DNA of 42,669 nucleotides, taken from the NCBI GenBank assembly GCA_903919075.1, contig CAIXGR010000026.1:1-42669 (forward strand). Direction: 5' to 3'. The position numbers and the translations under genes were made by a program. Origin of the DNA: an uncultured Bacteroidota bacterium. Its GTDB lineage: Bacteria; Bacteroidota; Bacteroidia; Chitinophagales; LD1. Under the pieces are notes generated by a model. The model saw only the letters and a list, made by a program, of their open reading frames with translations. It was not told where the DNA came from and searched no databases. This document shows positions 1 through 9,313 of the stretch, piece by piece (within the stretch, counting starts at the first letter, position 1; each line of letters starts with the position of its first letter).

Positions 1-572
1 CAACCATATCCTAATGTTCCACTATCATCTGCGGCTAACAATACAGAACCCACCGCAACTACTCCTGATGGTTGATATTGCTGTAATCCGTAAACCTTTA
101 GGCTATCATTCATATAAACAGCACCGTTATAAGTAACCCTACCTGTAACATTCGTAGGCTGCACCATACTGCTCTGATAAGTCACGTAAACATGCTTATT
201 ATTGTTTCTTGTGCCGCTTACCTGATATAAAATGTAGTAAACGCCTTGATTTGGGTAATCTTTTAACGGGGTTAAACCAAATATTGAAACATTAGCCGCT
301 ACTGCTGTTAACTGTGTTGCATCAAATCTGCATACAAATGAAGTTCCTACAGGTGGCGTTCCGTTAGTCTGTAATGAATAACTATTACTACCTAAGTTCA
401 CCGCTGCCCCACCAGTGCCTACAAACACGTTAGAGGGTGAACAGGTAGAATCACCACCACATAGTTGTTGTACCGCACCACCTTTAGGTATAGCAGGTGC
501 CATGTAGTTAAGCCCTTGCGAAAAAGCTAAATCAGAAAATAGTAAAAAGATGGCTAAAATAAATGTTCTCAT
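1..572 (-). CDS. Secreted fibre-like protein with signal peptide (partial, 3' end outside window)
   Basis: An open frame runs from an ATG at 572 to the window edge (190 codons, no stop). The N-terminus is a clear Sec signal peptide: MRTF, a hydrophobic run ILAIFLLFSDLAF, then SQG as the likely cleavage site, in the Bacteroidota style. The mature part is rich in Gly, Thr, Asn and Val with alternating beta-type sequence and two early cysteines (QQLCGGDSTC), like fibre or adhesin modules. It begins 8 bp after the stop of the upstream 294-residue gene, so the two are probably co-transcribed. It is the last visible member of the leftward fibre cluster. Function is not recognised. The signal peptide suggests export by the infected host rather than, or before, virion assembly. 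Confidence 0.75.
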   Translation of the reverse strand, partial: MRTFILAIFLLFSDLAFSQGLNYMAPAIPKGGAVQQLCGGDSTCSPSNVFVGTGGAAVNLGSNSYSLQTNGTPPVGTSFVCRFDATQLTAVAANVSIFGLTPLKDYPNQGVYYILYQVSGTRNNNKHVYVTYQSSMVQPTNVTGRVTYNGAVYMNDSLKVYGLQQYQPSGVVAVGSVLLAADDSGTLGYG

Positions 573-580
573 AATGGCAA

Positions 581-1465
581 TTATTCAACTCGTGCAATTA
601 TTGCATTTGTTGATGTTATAAAAGTTATTCTGAATTGACCTATCAAATTGGCGGTTGATACCACAAGGTTTGCGCCCCCTGTAATTGCGGGTGTTATAGC
701 TTGTATGCCGGTATTTACTTGTATGGTTACATTGTTGCTCCCATTACTATTGTCAATTGTTAAGTCAAAAATTGTCCCCTGAGTAGCTCCCAATGCCGTT
801 CCCAATGCGGTTGCGGTTGGCAATGTTATTACAGTTGCTGCGCCGCTTGTGGATGTTATATATCCGCTTAATATTTGGCTGGTAGTTGCGGTTGCGGTTG
901 AATTTATGGGGGTTGGTGTGTTTTGTGTTAAATTTTTACTTGCCCACGAACTGTTACCGATTGCATCGCTTGTTAGCACCTTGCCTGCGCCTTTTGTTGG
1001 ATTGTCATAAGTAAAACTGCCCGCAATAATAGTATTTTGAAGCAGCGCGTCAATAGATAAAGGCGTATGATTCCCTTCTGCATCTTGAAAAGCATACGTA
1101 TCTGTCATAGCATTTATTTGATAAACACCACCTTTATTTTTAAGTAAAATTTCGTTGCTATCAGCCTGTATTCTAAAATCTGCTCCATCGGTAGGTCCAA
1201 TAAAATTAGCTGCTGCCGTTGTGCCTGCATTACCAGTTAAAGACCACCCTGAGCCACTTCCAGAAGAAGGTTGCCAAGAAACATGTCCAAAGCTATCACT
1301 GGTTAAAACATACCCATTATGCGCTCCCGAAGCAAGTTTAACTCCGCTATTAAAGTTTGCACTATCGGCCCATGTATAAACCCCCGTCTTTACAATACCC
1401 TGTGCTGATACGAATTGAGTAATTAAAAGCGCAAGTATTACGCCGTATATGTTCCTTGAATCCAT
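581..1465 (-). CDS. Fibre-like protein with signal peptide and VLTSD repeats
   Basis: 294 residues. The N-terminus (MDSRNIYG, then VILALLITQFV, then SAQ|G) reads as a Sec signal peptide. The mature protein is low in charge and rich in Ser, Thr, Asn and Gly. It carries two copies of a motif of the form G-x-VLTSD-x-x-G-x-x-SW (about residues 51-64 and 162-174), common in Bacteroidota phage fibre and surface proteins. The C-terminal third is Thr/Val/Ile-rich beta sequence. The ATG at 1465 overlaps the previous gene by 28 bp; it is the only start that gives the complete signal peptide. The reading as a receptor-binding or surface fibre is an inference from composition, repeats and position at the end of the virion cluster. 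Confidence 0.75.
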   Translation of the reverse strand: MDSRNIYGVILALLITQFVSAQGIVKTGVYTWADSANFNSGVKLASGAHNGYVLTSDSFGHVSWQPSSGSGSGWSLTGNAGTTAAANFIGPTDGADFRIQADSNEILLKNKGGVYQINAMTDTYAFQDAEGNHTPLSIDALLQNTIIAGSFTYDNPTKGAGKVLTSDAIGNSSWASKNLTQNTPTPINSTATATTSQILSGYITSTSGAATVITLPTATALGTALGATQGTIFDLTIDNSNGSNNVTIQVNTGIQAITPAITGGANLVVSTANLIGQFRITFITSTNAIIARVE

Positions 1466-2379
1466 TGAACAGAAGTTATTGTAATTGAGTTAAAAGTTAA
1501 AGTATCGGTTGTGTTGTCATAACTCCATTGTCCCGCGCCTGTCGGTGCAAGTAAGTTTCCGTCTAAGTAAAGCTGCTTAATTGTGCCGCCGTTAAATCCT
1601 AATACTGGTGTATATGCCTGTTGTCCTGATACTGTCTGTTGGGCGGTAAATGATTGTTCTGCCCCGTTACTTGCAGGCGTTATTGTTCCGAATTGGTAGT
1701 AAACAACCTCTAATTGGCGTGAATTAACTGAACTAGCTATGTCTGCCGTTACCGCTACTACTATGTTATTTGTTGAACTGAATATTGGCGTAATAGCAAA
1801 TGGTGCCGTTTCGTGTTGCTTAACTACAACATTACCATTCATAGTTTTTGAAGTAACAATAGCAAATCCTGCTGCTGGTCCAGTTCTTACAATAGTTATG
1901 TCATAGTGAAAATCACTTATGCTATCGGTAGGTGTTATTGTATCAGATGCAAGCTGAATACCACCAAATGAAATATTTGTTACAATGGTTGCATCTCCGT
2001 TTAAGTCCTCATACTGCACTCTGAATCTAACCTCTGAACCATTTACCGAAAGTAAATTAGCCCCTACTGAATAGCTTTTTAGGGTAGTTAAAGAGGTAGA
2101 CGAACCGTTATTTGTTACCGTAAGGTCGTTATAAAGTATAGCCGCACCGTTTGAACCATTCTGTCCTGCGGGACCAACTGGCCCAATACCGCCCGCAGGC
2201 CCCGTATTGCCTTGTAAAAACGGGAAAGACTGACTTTGTCCGTTTGTATATACAATCGTAAACGTATTGCTTTGCGGTCTGTTGTCCGTAACACTTGCAA
2301 TGCCTACGCAGTTGCAGTCGTTATTGATTATTTCCAGTATTGCATTATTTCCGCCAACACAAGGTATTGCGTTATTCAT
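1438..2379 (-). CDS. Tail fibre with short collagen-like stretch
   Basis: 313 residues, no signal peptide. Residues about 58-79 form a collagen-like Gly-X-Y run (GNTGPAGGIGPVGPAGQNG), which in phage fibres usually forms a trimeric stalk. The N-terminus (about 1-45) contains CNCVG and may be the attachment part. The remainder is beta-rich. The last 60 residues (YTPVLGFNGG, QLYLDGNLL, WSYDNTTDTLTF) look like a compact C-terminal head domain. It starts just after the stop of the 61-residue gene and overlaps the next gene. Most likely a virion fibre protein. A separate chaperone is not evident. Confidence 0.75.
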   Translation of the reverse strand: MNNAIPCVGGNNAILEIINNDCNCVGIASVTDNRPQSNTFTIVYTNGQSQSFPFLQGNTGPAGGIGPVGPAGQNGSNGAAILYNDLTVTNNGSSTSLTTLKSYSVGANLLSVNGSEVRFRVQYEDLNGDATIVTNISFGGIQLASDTITPTDSISDFHYDITIVRTGPAAGFAIVTSKTMNGNVVVKQHETAPFAITPIFSSTNNIVVAVTADIASSVNSRQLEVVYYQFGTITPASNGAEQSFTAQQTVSGQQAYTPVLGFNGGTIKQLYLDGNLLAPTGAGQWSYDNTTDTLTFNSITITSVQWIQGTYTA

Positions 2380-2380
2380 C

Positions 2381-2566
2381 TTAGTTCTGATTTAAAAAAC
2401 ACGTAATTGAACACTCGTATCCTGTTGCCAAATAAAGCCTATACGCCAAATACATTTTTTTAAGCAGGCACATTTGCACACGAATGTCTTTGCCAATTTT
2501 TGCCATGCTGTTAATCTTGCAATATTGCGCTGCAAACCGTTGTGTTATGTAGTTTTGTTGTATCAT
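2381..2566 (-). CDS. Small hypothetical protein coupled to the fibre genes
   Basis: 61 residues from the ATG at 2566, whose A is also the last base of the upstream stop (TAATG), a typical translational-coupling junction. A start at 2593 would give 70 residues but overlaps the upstream gene further, so I prefer 2566. The protein is basic and helical with four cysteines (QYCKIN, VQMCLL, YECSITC). The spacing (Q-x-C-x-I, and a Lys/Met-rich helix) recalls the cysteine-rich C-terminal tail of the neighbouring 323-residue protein, so the two may be related or interact. No function is recognised. Confidence 0.6.
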   Translation of the reverse strand: MIQQNYITQRFAAQYCKINSMAKIGKDIRVQMCLLKKMYLAYRLYLATGYECSITCFLNQN

Positions 2567-3537
2567 TAGCAGGTCGTGCAGCCTCCACTGCATTTTGCGT
2601 AATAAGCCTGTATTTTACCCGTTACGCAGCCAATATTTCCAGTTGCAGCTATCTTTATAGCATCCAGTTCAAAAAGCATCTTGGTTATGTAATCGGTATT
2701 GCTGCAATTATCGTCACTACAACTACAATCGCCGTTTAATAAGCCTTGTATTTGCCCCATGATACATGCAGTGCTGTTGCCAGAAATGAGAATATAATTA
2801 TTGGCGTAACCAACTTGGCACTGTCCAACGGTTGTATATACAAAGTAGGTAAACTGTATAATCTGGTCGGGTATATTGTTGGTATATCCTAACATAGCTG
2901 CTGTTAATGTAACAGATGGGGCTATTGCGGTAGGTATAAAGTTGGTAATATCTATAACTGTTCCGTTCTCTAATGTAATGCGCAATAAAGTAGAAGTAAT
3001 ATCGCTATACGCAGGGTTAGGCGTTCCGTAACCACCGGGGTTTGTTTGTGCATTATATGTTCCAGTAGTATCAGTAAATACTATTGCGCCATTGCCTATA
3101 TTTTCCTGTATAGAAAATCTTGTAGTTAAGTTGCTCGGTATAGATGCACCGCAACAAGGAACTGTAAAGCTATTTTGTATGCAGGTATAAGTTGTTGCGC
3201 CTACCACTATACCATATACTAACACATAGGTTAGATTTGGCGTAAAGGCAGATAAACCGAAATTAGCCGCCGTTAATGGTGTTCCTCCTGTTCCATCAGC
3301 AGATGGCAGGTAAGCGGCATGGTAGGTTCCTAATAAAGTAACTCCTGTGCTATCGTATAAATAAAAAACGGTTGAAGTTATGGCAGATATATTCGGGCTA
3401 TTGGGTGTTCCATAACCCGTAGTATTGCCTGCGGTATAAATGCCTGTGGTATCGGTAAAAGTAATGCCGTTAGCACAATTAACAACTAAAGTAGCTGTTA
3501 TTGTCGCTGTTACTCCTGTGCAATTTAAGTTAGGCAA
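2566..3537 (-). CDS. Fibre/adhesin protein with two tandem repeat domains and Cys-rich tail; TTG start
   Basis: 323 residues. The start is TTG at 3537: no ATG or GTG lies in frame before the nearest upstream stop, and no Met occurs early in the protein. There is an obvious internal duplication. A unit beginning FTDTTG-x-Y and containing GYGTPN occurs at about residues 27-50 and again at about 154-178, each followed by an ITST segment and beta-rich sequence. The last 60 residues are cysteine-rich (CSCSDDNC, later CSGGCTTC) and may bind metal or form disulphides. This repeat style is familiar from Bacteroidota phage structural proteins. It is the first gene after the ATGCGTGT leader element, so it heads the fibre transcript. 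Role in adsorption is inferred. Confidence 0.7.
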   Translation of the reverse strand: MPNLNCTGVTATITATLVVNCANGITFTDTTGIYTAGNTTGYGTPNSPNISAITSTVFYLYDSTGVTLLGTYHAAYLPSADGTGGTPLTAANFGLSAFTPNLTYVLVYGIVVGATTYTCIQNSFTVPCCGASIPSNLTTRFSIQENIGNGAIVFTDTTGTYNAQTNPGGYGTPNPAYSDITSTLLRITLENGTVIDITNFIPTAIAPSVTLTAAMLGYTNNIPDQIIQFTYFVYTTVGQCQVGYANNYILISGNSTACIMGQIQGLLNGDCSCSDDNCSNTDYITKMLFELDAIKIAATGNIGCVTGKIQAYYAKCSGGCTTC

Positions 3538-3550
3538 TGAAGGTCATATC

Positions 3551-3573
3551 ACACGCATGTTTTGTCAAAAGTA
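3551..3573 (-). promoter_or_regulatory. Late promoter -7 box and ATGCGTGT leader element for the fibre genes
   Basis: On the minus strand TACTTTTG (3566-3573) matches the Bacteroidota -7 consensus TAnnTTTG. Seven bases later comes ATGCGTGT (3551-3558), and the TTG start codon follows after 13 bases. I see no good TTG/TTTG -33 box at the usual spacing, so recognition may depend on a phage factor. The same 8-base element precedes three other late gene groups. Confidence 0.55.
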
Positions 3574-3579
3574 ATATTT

Positions 3580-6500
3580 TTATTTTAAAGCCTTCTTGGT
3601 TAATTCAATTGGTGTTAAAGGAACGCCCGTTGTTTCTGCTGTTATCTTGGCAAAATCACCCGCCGCCTTATCAAACTTACCTTTCGCTACTTCCGAAAAC
3701 CCTTGCGCCAATTCATTTGTCACCTCTAAAATAGGTAAGTCTACGCCATATCCAAATGCAGGGCTTTGATATTTATTGATAACCGCCTCTGCAACTGGTG
3801 AAAATATCGGTACGCTCTTGGTAATATTTCTAAGTCCGTCAAAAAACAATTTATCCTTATCTTTTTTATCATTACCGCTTGCGGGCCTTGCTGCGTCAAT
3901 AGCCGTTAACATTAAAGTATTCAGCACAAACACGTTTGCAATAGCTTTAGCCGCACCTACTTTAGCCTTTGCGCTTTCGGGGTTGTGCATGTAGTCAATA
4001 ACGTGGCTCATTACGTTATTCATATTCACAAAACCCTGCCCGCCGTATAAACTTAATGCCCTTGTTAATGCGTTGGTGTCTTTTCTGAATGAAGGCCCGT
4101 TAAACGTATCAATACTCGGCTGTGTGGCTAATGTAACCTTCTCGTAAATATCACCTACTGCTTTCCAGTAAGCATCGCCCTTTAATTCGGGTTGCGTTGC
4201 GTCTATTTTAGCCTTTGCCGATTCCCAATAAGCCTTTTGCACCATTCTGTGCGCCATCAACATAGGTTCGGTTGCTTTAGAAAGGTCTACCACTTTATCG
4301 GTATTGGGTATATTAATTTTACCCATTTCCTTGCTTAGTTCGGCATAATCTGTTATGCCGCTTTGCAAGCGCATATTGGCCATATCGTTGTGCTGCATCA
4401 TTTCCCGTTCAACTGCATCATACGTACGTAATTGCATCGGGTTAAATGATTTCAGTAAGTTACCCAAATCGGCAACCATTTTAGGCACTTGCGGTAACAG
4501 ATATTTCGATTCAATTTCACTCGTTGCTAAAAATACGGCACCAATTTCTTTAGGTGGTATAAATGGATTTAAACCCAATACTGCGGTGCTAAAGGTAGCG
4601 TAAAACTTCTTTTCGCGCTCACCCATTTCTCCTATCACTCCTTCAAAGCGTGTCGGGTCTTCTGCATGTGCTTTTTGTCTGTTCCACCACTCAATATCAT
4701 CCTTGCTTACATGCCCCTCTAAGCCGTTCATTATAGCGTCCATATTGCGTATAACAGGCGAATATGCTGCGTATTTAGAAGAAGAATTGATGTAGGTCTG
4801 TTGTGTTATGTCGGAAGATAAAACAAGATAGTTGTTACCTTCGGGTGCGGGTACGCGATATTTTGCGCTCCTAAAATCGTCAATATTCTTCTGTTCTTTT
4901 TGATATGAACGCAAGTCGTTGGTGTCACCGTGTATAAGCGGGTAAAACTTTTCAAGCGGGTTTAACTTAATACCGTTTTGCATATAAAATGCGTTATCAA
5001 TAAACGGGTGTATAAATTCAGCCGCCTGTTGCCATCCGTTATTTTGTTCGCCAAATTCCTTTTGTGCAAACTCTCTTATCTTGCCAAACGCCTCACTGGT
5101 TATTTTCACATCGGTTGTGCCACGCACTCCTTCAATAGCAGGAAACCTAAAGGATTGCACACCCTTTTTAAGTTCATCTATTCTGCCTGCATCGCTTTGT
5201 ATCTCATGGGTTAACTCCTCGATACGGTCTTTTATTTCAGCCTTTTGTTTCGGTTTAAGGTTAGCCGTGTCCTGTTTGCTTAAAGCATCTAATTCGGCTT
5301 GCTTAGCGGGCAATTCAGCCGATAATCTTTCGGCACTGCGTTCATTCTGAAAGTAGCTTTTATTCACATCGGCCTGCCTTAATGTAAGGTAAATGTGGTT
5401 TAACTCTTTCGGGCTAACTTGCAAGCCACCCGCTACCAAATCTTTTCCTGCTATTTTATTTAAGTCAACAGGTTTGGTCTTTTCAAATGCTTTTGCGTTC
5501 TCGTAATCTCCCCGCTTTTCGTAATCCTTTTTATTAAAGGCCAAATCTTCTGCGGTCTGCTTTATTCTAAACGCTTTGCCTGCTGCCTGTGATGCCGCCT
5601 TTAATCCTGCGTTTATCAATCCGTCACTTGTTCCTGTCAACCATTTCCCAAAGCCTGTTACACCCGAAGTAGCGCGAACATATTTGCCCACCAGTGGTAT
5701 CAGGTTCTTTAAAACAGGTGTTTCGCTATGTGCCTCTGCAAACTTATCAAAAGCAGGAAATCTATTAGCGTGTTCCGATTGAACGGTTTTTTGCACTTCT
5801 TCTTTTGGTATAAAAGTATTGGCCGTATCAATTACACCCCCTGCCGTTTTTTTGATATAGTCGGCCTGCGTTTTAAACTGCATTACATCAGTAAAGAAAC
5901 GTTTGGCTTCTTTTTGCGAAGGCGTTAAATCTGTTTCGGGTATATCAAACAACTTTTCTTCACCATTCAGGTCTTTTAATATAGCCTTTAGCGTAGGTAT
6001 AGCCTTTTCGCTTTTCAGGTCTTTACTAAACATTTCCATGCGTAACTGAAAAGCCTTTTTATTCTCTTTTCCCGCCTCGGTATACAACGTTTCGCCTATC
6101 TTGTCAATATAATCTCCAATAGCACCGCGCAACACATCAACACCTCGCTGTATAGTTCCCTTACTCCATTTTGTGCCTACGGGATTAGTGGCTAATCCAT
6201 ATTTTCCGTTTGCGGTATGTAGTTCTTTTGTTGCGTTTTTAATTGCTTCAATATCTTTCGATTCATTCGCAACTTTTAGTTTCTCTTTTGCGGCATCAAC
6301 ATCTGCTTTTAACTGTGCAACATCTGCATCTTTTGCAAAGTCGGACATTACACTTTCCTTCTTCCAAACGCCCTTTGCCTTTAATGTTGAAATTAACGCA
6401 CTACGGGTTTCGCTGATATGATTAAAGTTGTTTTCTTCTGCAATGTTTTCAGACTTTGTGTTTTTCGCCATTTCCTTATCTAAAAATTCATGGTCGCTTG

Positions 6501-9270
6501 CTTTTGTTCCAAACACTTGCTTTTCAGATAATCCTATTCTTTTCTTTTTTTCTTCTTTGGCTGCCTGTTCTTCTTTTGTGTAGGGCTCAGATTCTCCCTC
6601 ATTTTCATTCAAAACATCAATTAAATCTTTTTTCTGCGCTTGCAACTTATCACTACCAACAACCTCTTTATTCTTACCATCCAACTGTTCACGCGCCAAA
6701 GCGTCAACAAACTCATTAAACGTCATATCGCTTGTTAATCCTAACTTATCATAAGCCCAATTCTTAGCCTGTCTTGCCCAATCGGTTATTTGATTAATGA
6801 TACGGTCTGCTATCCCCGCTTTTTGTAACTCCTCGTTTAACTGCTCAACCCGTTTGCCCGTTGCGTCTGCCAAAAACTCGTCTGCAATTTCATCATCAGT
6901 TTTAAGGTGCGGGTATAATTCACGCAACTTATCAATGGCTCCTTCTTGCAATGCTAATCGTTTACCCTCTGCCCATCTTTCTGGTTCGGCGGTTTTCATT
7001 ACCTCGTTAGCTACGTGCTGCACTTCATGGAAAACCGTATCGCCCTTTATTTTGCTAATATCAGGGTTAAGGTATAGCTTACCTTTCCACACAAACCCAT
7101 TCGGGTCGCTTATATCAACGCCTGTTTCCTTTTTAGCCTCATGCAATGCCGTTATCCAATCCATCGCCTTGTTGGTTATTTCAAGGTTTGGGAAGTTAGA
7201 TTTGGCTATTTCAATCGCCCTAGTTAACCCTTCTTTGGTAATTGGTTCCGATGTGGACTCTTTTTGAAAGCGGGTTTCTTCGGTATAACGTGGGCTTAAT
7301 CCCTTTTTATTAATATATTTTAAGGCTTCTTCGTCCAACTTATCCCCATATTTATCTAAAGTAGCATTAGCATTAGATATAGCCTCTTCCTTACTATCAC
7401 CCCTTGCAATTAATGCTCCTGATTTTGCCTCTGATACTTTATATTCTTTACCGTGCTTATGAATAAAGAAATCTCCTTCCCTATTCAATTCAACAGGCTT
7501 TGCACCTTCTGCCCGTAAAAAACCGCTATCATTAGTTGTAGTATAGTAAGTCTTGGATATTGGTTTTGCTTCTTTTACCTCTTGCATCGTGCGTTTGGTA
7601 ACAGGTCGTTCTTCATCCACTTTTTCAGGATATGCTATCTTCGCTTCATCATATACCTCCTGCATTACCTTAACTAACCCCTCGGCTTTAGCAATTCTTT
7701 CTTTCCTTTCGGCAGGAAACGACTTATCATTTTTTCTTTCCTTTTCAAGTGCCTCTGTAGCTTGTTTTAAATTTTCTCTTGCGGTATCTAAATCCTCAAC
7801 TGACTTTAATAAATTCTTACTTGGACCCGATATACCTTTAGGTTTTGGCTGTGATGTTTGTTCGCGTTCAGGAAATTCCTTCTTGGTCATTTCAAGGGTT
7901 TCGGGCAGGTTTTCGATACTTGCATTTACTTCCCCATCACCTAAAATTTTGAAATTAAGTTGGGTATTTGGCGTTCTTCTTTTGAGAACATTAAGTATTT
8001 GTTCCTGTGCCTCTAATTTAGATTCAGCCGCCCTAATTTCGGGTGTTTTTTTACCCGCTTTTGCAGTCTTTACATTTTGACGTTCTTCAATAACTCGCTT
8101 TTCTTGTTTAATAATGTCAGATTTTAATACTTCTTCCGTATTTCTTCTAACTTTTATCCCACGCCCCTCCAATTCCTTTTCAATTTCAGGGGTAATTTCT
8201 TCCGCATCACCAATAACCGAAACGGCAGTTTGCATCTTATTTACTAAGTCGTTCTTCTGCTCTTTCAGGCTTATGCCCTTTTCTTCCGCTTTGGCATTAG
8301 CTTCCTTCGCCTTTTTCTTAATCTTTACCTCAACAGTACGCTTGCTATCTTCGCTTTTTATGGTTATTGTGGTAGGTTCTGTTTCTGAAATATTTAACTC
8401 GGCAGAATTTATTTTATGCACCGTCCCATCAGCTTCCTTTACCCTAGCCCGACCATCAGGCAGCAATTCTTCTACAACACCCTTAACCTCGCTACCGGCT
8501 ACTTCAAAACTTACCGTTTCGCCTATTTTAACATTGCTTTTTATGGCAGGTTCGGCTACTTTCTTTCCGCCACCCTTAAGCCCGTATCCCTTTAGCTGCT
8601 TATTGGTTTTATCAACTAAATCATGCGTATCGACATATTCTTCAGGTTCGCTTAGTTCGCCATCGGGCTTTTCAATAGTAGCCCGTATGCCTTGTTCACC
8701 ATCAGGCATAGTAAACGGTTCGGTGTGTAGCTTAAAGCCGTTGGCAAGGTCTATCGTATTGGCCTTATCTGTAACTACATCACTTTCTTTAAGTTTTCCT
8801 GTCCCTTCACTGGTCGAAACAGGTTCTTTGCGAAGTCCATCGCTTTTTGGTGCGGTTTTCTGTGCGGTTTCTCCTTCGGCAAGTGGCTTAATAGTTTGTC
8901 CATCGCCTTGTCGCTTGCTGTCGGGTTCAACTGTTTCAGTAGTTGCTTTGTTTGATTCGCCCCCATCTGCTTCTCCGCTTTGTATAAGGCTTCCAAGTCC
9001 GTTAATTGCTTCCTTTTCCTCGGTTGTGAGTTGTCGTTCTGCATCTTCTAATTGTTTTTGGACATCTTCGGGTATCTCAACTTTAGCGGCTTGCTGTATA
9101 TCCTCTTTGTGACTTTCAAATAGCGCGTCTAAAGCATCGGGCTTGCTCTGCGTTTTTATATCGGCAGCCGTTGCAACGTGTTCAATAAAACCGTCAGGAT
9201 TAGCATTAACAAATTTCTCAAATTGTTTTGCTGTGTAACGCTTGCCATCATGTGTTACGAAACATGCCAT
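3580..9270 (-). CDS. Giant virion 'cargo' protein with HExxH metallopeptidase motif
   Basis: 1896 residues. The N-terminal half is highly charged and coiled-coil-like (Lys/Glu-rich, about residues 60-640). Around residue 748 is HEVQHVANE, an HExxH zinc site, followed about 50 residues on by DEIADEFLAD, which fits the third ligand of gluzincin-type peptidases. Further coiled coil follows (about 870-1060). The C-terminal 300 residues hold a hydrophobic stretch (ANVFVLNTLMLTAI) and a layout like the C-terminal modules of 'large polyvalent proteins' in phages. Its place after the tail genes and next to other giant proteins suggests an internal or ejected virion protein. Peptidase activity, whether for self-processing, cell-wall passage or host attack, is inferred from the motif only. 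Confidence 0.75.
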   Translation of the reverse strand: MACFVTHDGKRYTAKQFEKFVNANPDGFIEHVATAADIKTQSKPDALDALFESHKEDIQQAAKVEIPEDVQKQLEDAERQLTTEEKEAINGLGSLIQSGEADGGESNKATTETVEPDSKRQGDGQTIKPLAEGETAQKTAPKSDGLRKEPVSTSEGTGKLKESDVVTDKANTIDLANGFKLHTEPFTMPDGEQGIRATIEKPDGELSEPEEYVDTHDLVDKTNKQLKGYGLKGGGKKVAEPAIKSNVKIGETVSFEVAGSEVKGVVEELLPDGRARVKEADGTVHKINSAELNISETEPTTITIKSEDSKRTVEVKIKKKAKEANAKAEEKGISLKEQKNDLVNKMQTAVSVIGDAEEITPEIEKELEGRGIKVRRNTEEVLKSDIIKQEKRVIEERQNVKTAKAGKKTPEIRAAESKLEAQEQILNVLKRRTPNTQLNFKILGDGEVNASIENLPETLEMTKKEFPEREQTSQPKPKGISGPSKNLLKSVEDLDTARENLKQATEALEKERKNDKSFPAERKERIAKAEGLVKVMQEVYDEAKIAYPEKVDEERPVTKRTMQEVKEAKPISKTYYTTTNDSGFLRAEGAKPVELNREGDFFIHKHGKEYKVSEAKSGALIARGDSKEEAISNANATLDKYGDKLDEEALKYINKKGLSPRYTEETRFQKESTSEPITKEGLTRAIEIAKSNFPNLEITNKAMDWITALHEAKKETGVDISDPNGFVWKGKLYLNPDISKIKGDTVFHEVQHVANEVMKTAEPERWAEGKRLALQEGAIDKLRELYPHLKTDDEIADEFLADATGKRVEQLNEELQKAGIADRIINQITDWARQAKNWAYDKLGLTSDMTFNEFVDALAREQLDGKNKEVVGSDKLQAQKKDLIDVLNENEGESEPYTKEEQAAKEEKKKRIGLSEKQVFGTKASDHEFLDKEMAKNTKSENIAEENNFNHISETRSALISTLKAKGVWKKESVMSDFAKDADVAQLKADVDAAKEKLKVANESKDIEAIKNATKELHTANGKYGLATNPVGTKWSKGTIQRGVDVLRGAIGDYIDKIGETLYTEAGKENKKAFQLRMEMFSKDLKSEKAIPTLKAILKDLNGEEKLFDIPETDLTPSQKEAKRFFTDVMQFKTQADYIKKTAGGVIDTANTFIPKEEVQKTVQSEHANRFPAFDKFAEAHSETPVLKNLIPLVGKYVRATSGVTGFGKWLTGTSDGLINAGLKAASQAAGKAFRIKQTAEDLAFNKKDYEKRGDYENAKAFEKTKPVDLNKIAGKDLVAGGLQVSPKELNHIYLTLRQADVNKSYFQNERSAERLSAELPAKQAELDALSKQDTANLKPKQKAEIKDRIEELTHEIQSDAGRIDELKKGVQSFRFPAIEGVRGTTDVKITSEAFGKIREFAQKEFGEQNNGWQQAAEFIHPFIDNAFYMQNGIKLNPLEKFYPLIHGDTNDLRSYQKEQKNIDDFRSAKYRVPAPEGNNYLVLSSDITQQTYINSSSKYAAYSPVIRNMDAIMNGLEGHVSKDDIEWWNRQKAHAEDPTRFEGVIGEMGEREKKFYATFSTAVLGLNPFIPPKEIGAVFLATSEIESKYLLPQVPKMVADLGNLLKSFNPMQLRTYDAVEREMMQHNDMANMRLQSGITDYAELSKEMGKINIPNTDKVVDLSKATEPMLMAHRMVQKAYWESAKAKIDATQPELKGDAYWKAVGDIYEKVTLATQPSIDTFNGPSFRKDTNALTRALSLYGGQGFVNMNNVMSHVIDYMHNPESAKAKVGAAKAIANVFVLNTLMLTAIDAARPASGNDKKDKDKLFFDGLRNITKSVPIFSPVAEAVINKYQSPAFGYGVDLPILEVTNELAQGFSEVAKGKFDKAAGDFAKITAETTGVPLTPIELTKKALK

Positions 9271-9312
9271 TTATCCGATTTGGTATTTTTCGTCCATTTC
9301 TACTTCGTCCAT
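9271..9312 (-). CDS. Possible 13-residue acidic leader peptide
   Basis: ATG at 9312, stop TAA at 9271-9273 placed directly before the ATG of the 1896-residue gene (TAAATG). The peptide MDEVEMDEKYQIG is strongly acidic. It could be a real micro-protein or only a device for translational coupling to the giant gene. It begins immediately after the stop of the 45-residue gene, so the junctions are tight, which favours real translation. Confidence 0.35.
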   Translation of the reverse strand: MDEVEMDEKYQIG

Positions 9313-9313
9313 A

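Noticed and set aside
8114-9112. 332-codon rightward open frame inside the 1896-residue gene
   Set aside because: It is the antisense shadow of the coiled-coil region: Ser/Phe/Cys-rich with no domain, no promoter, and wholly inside a convincing gene.
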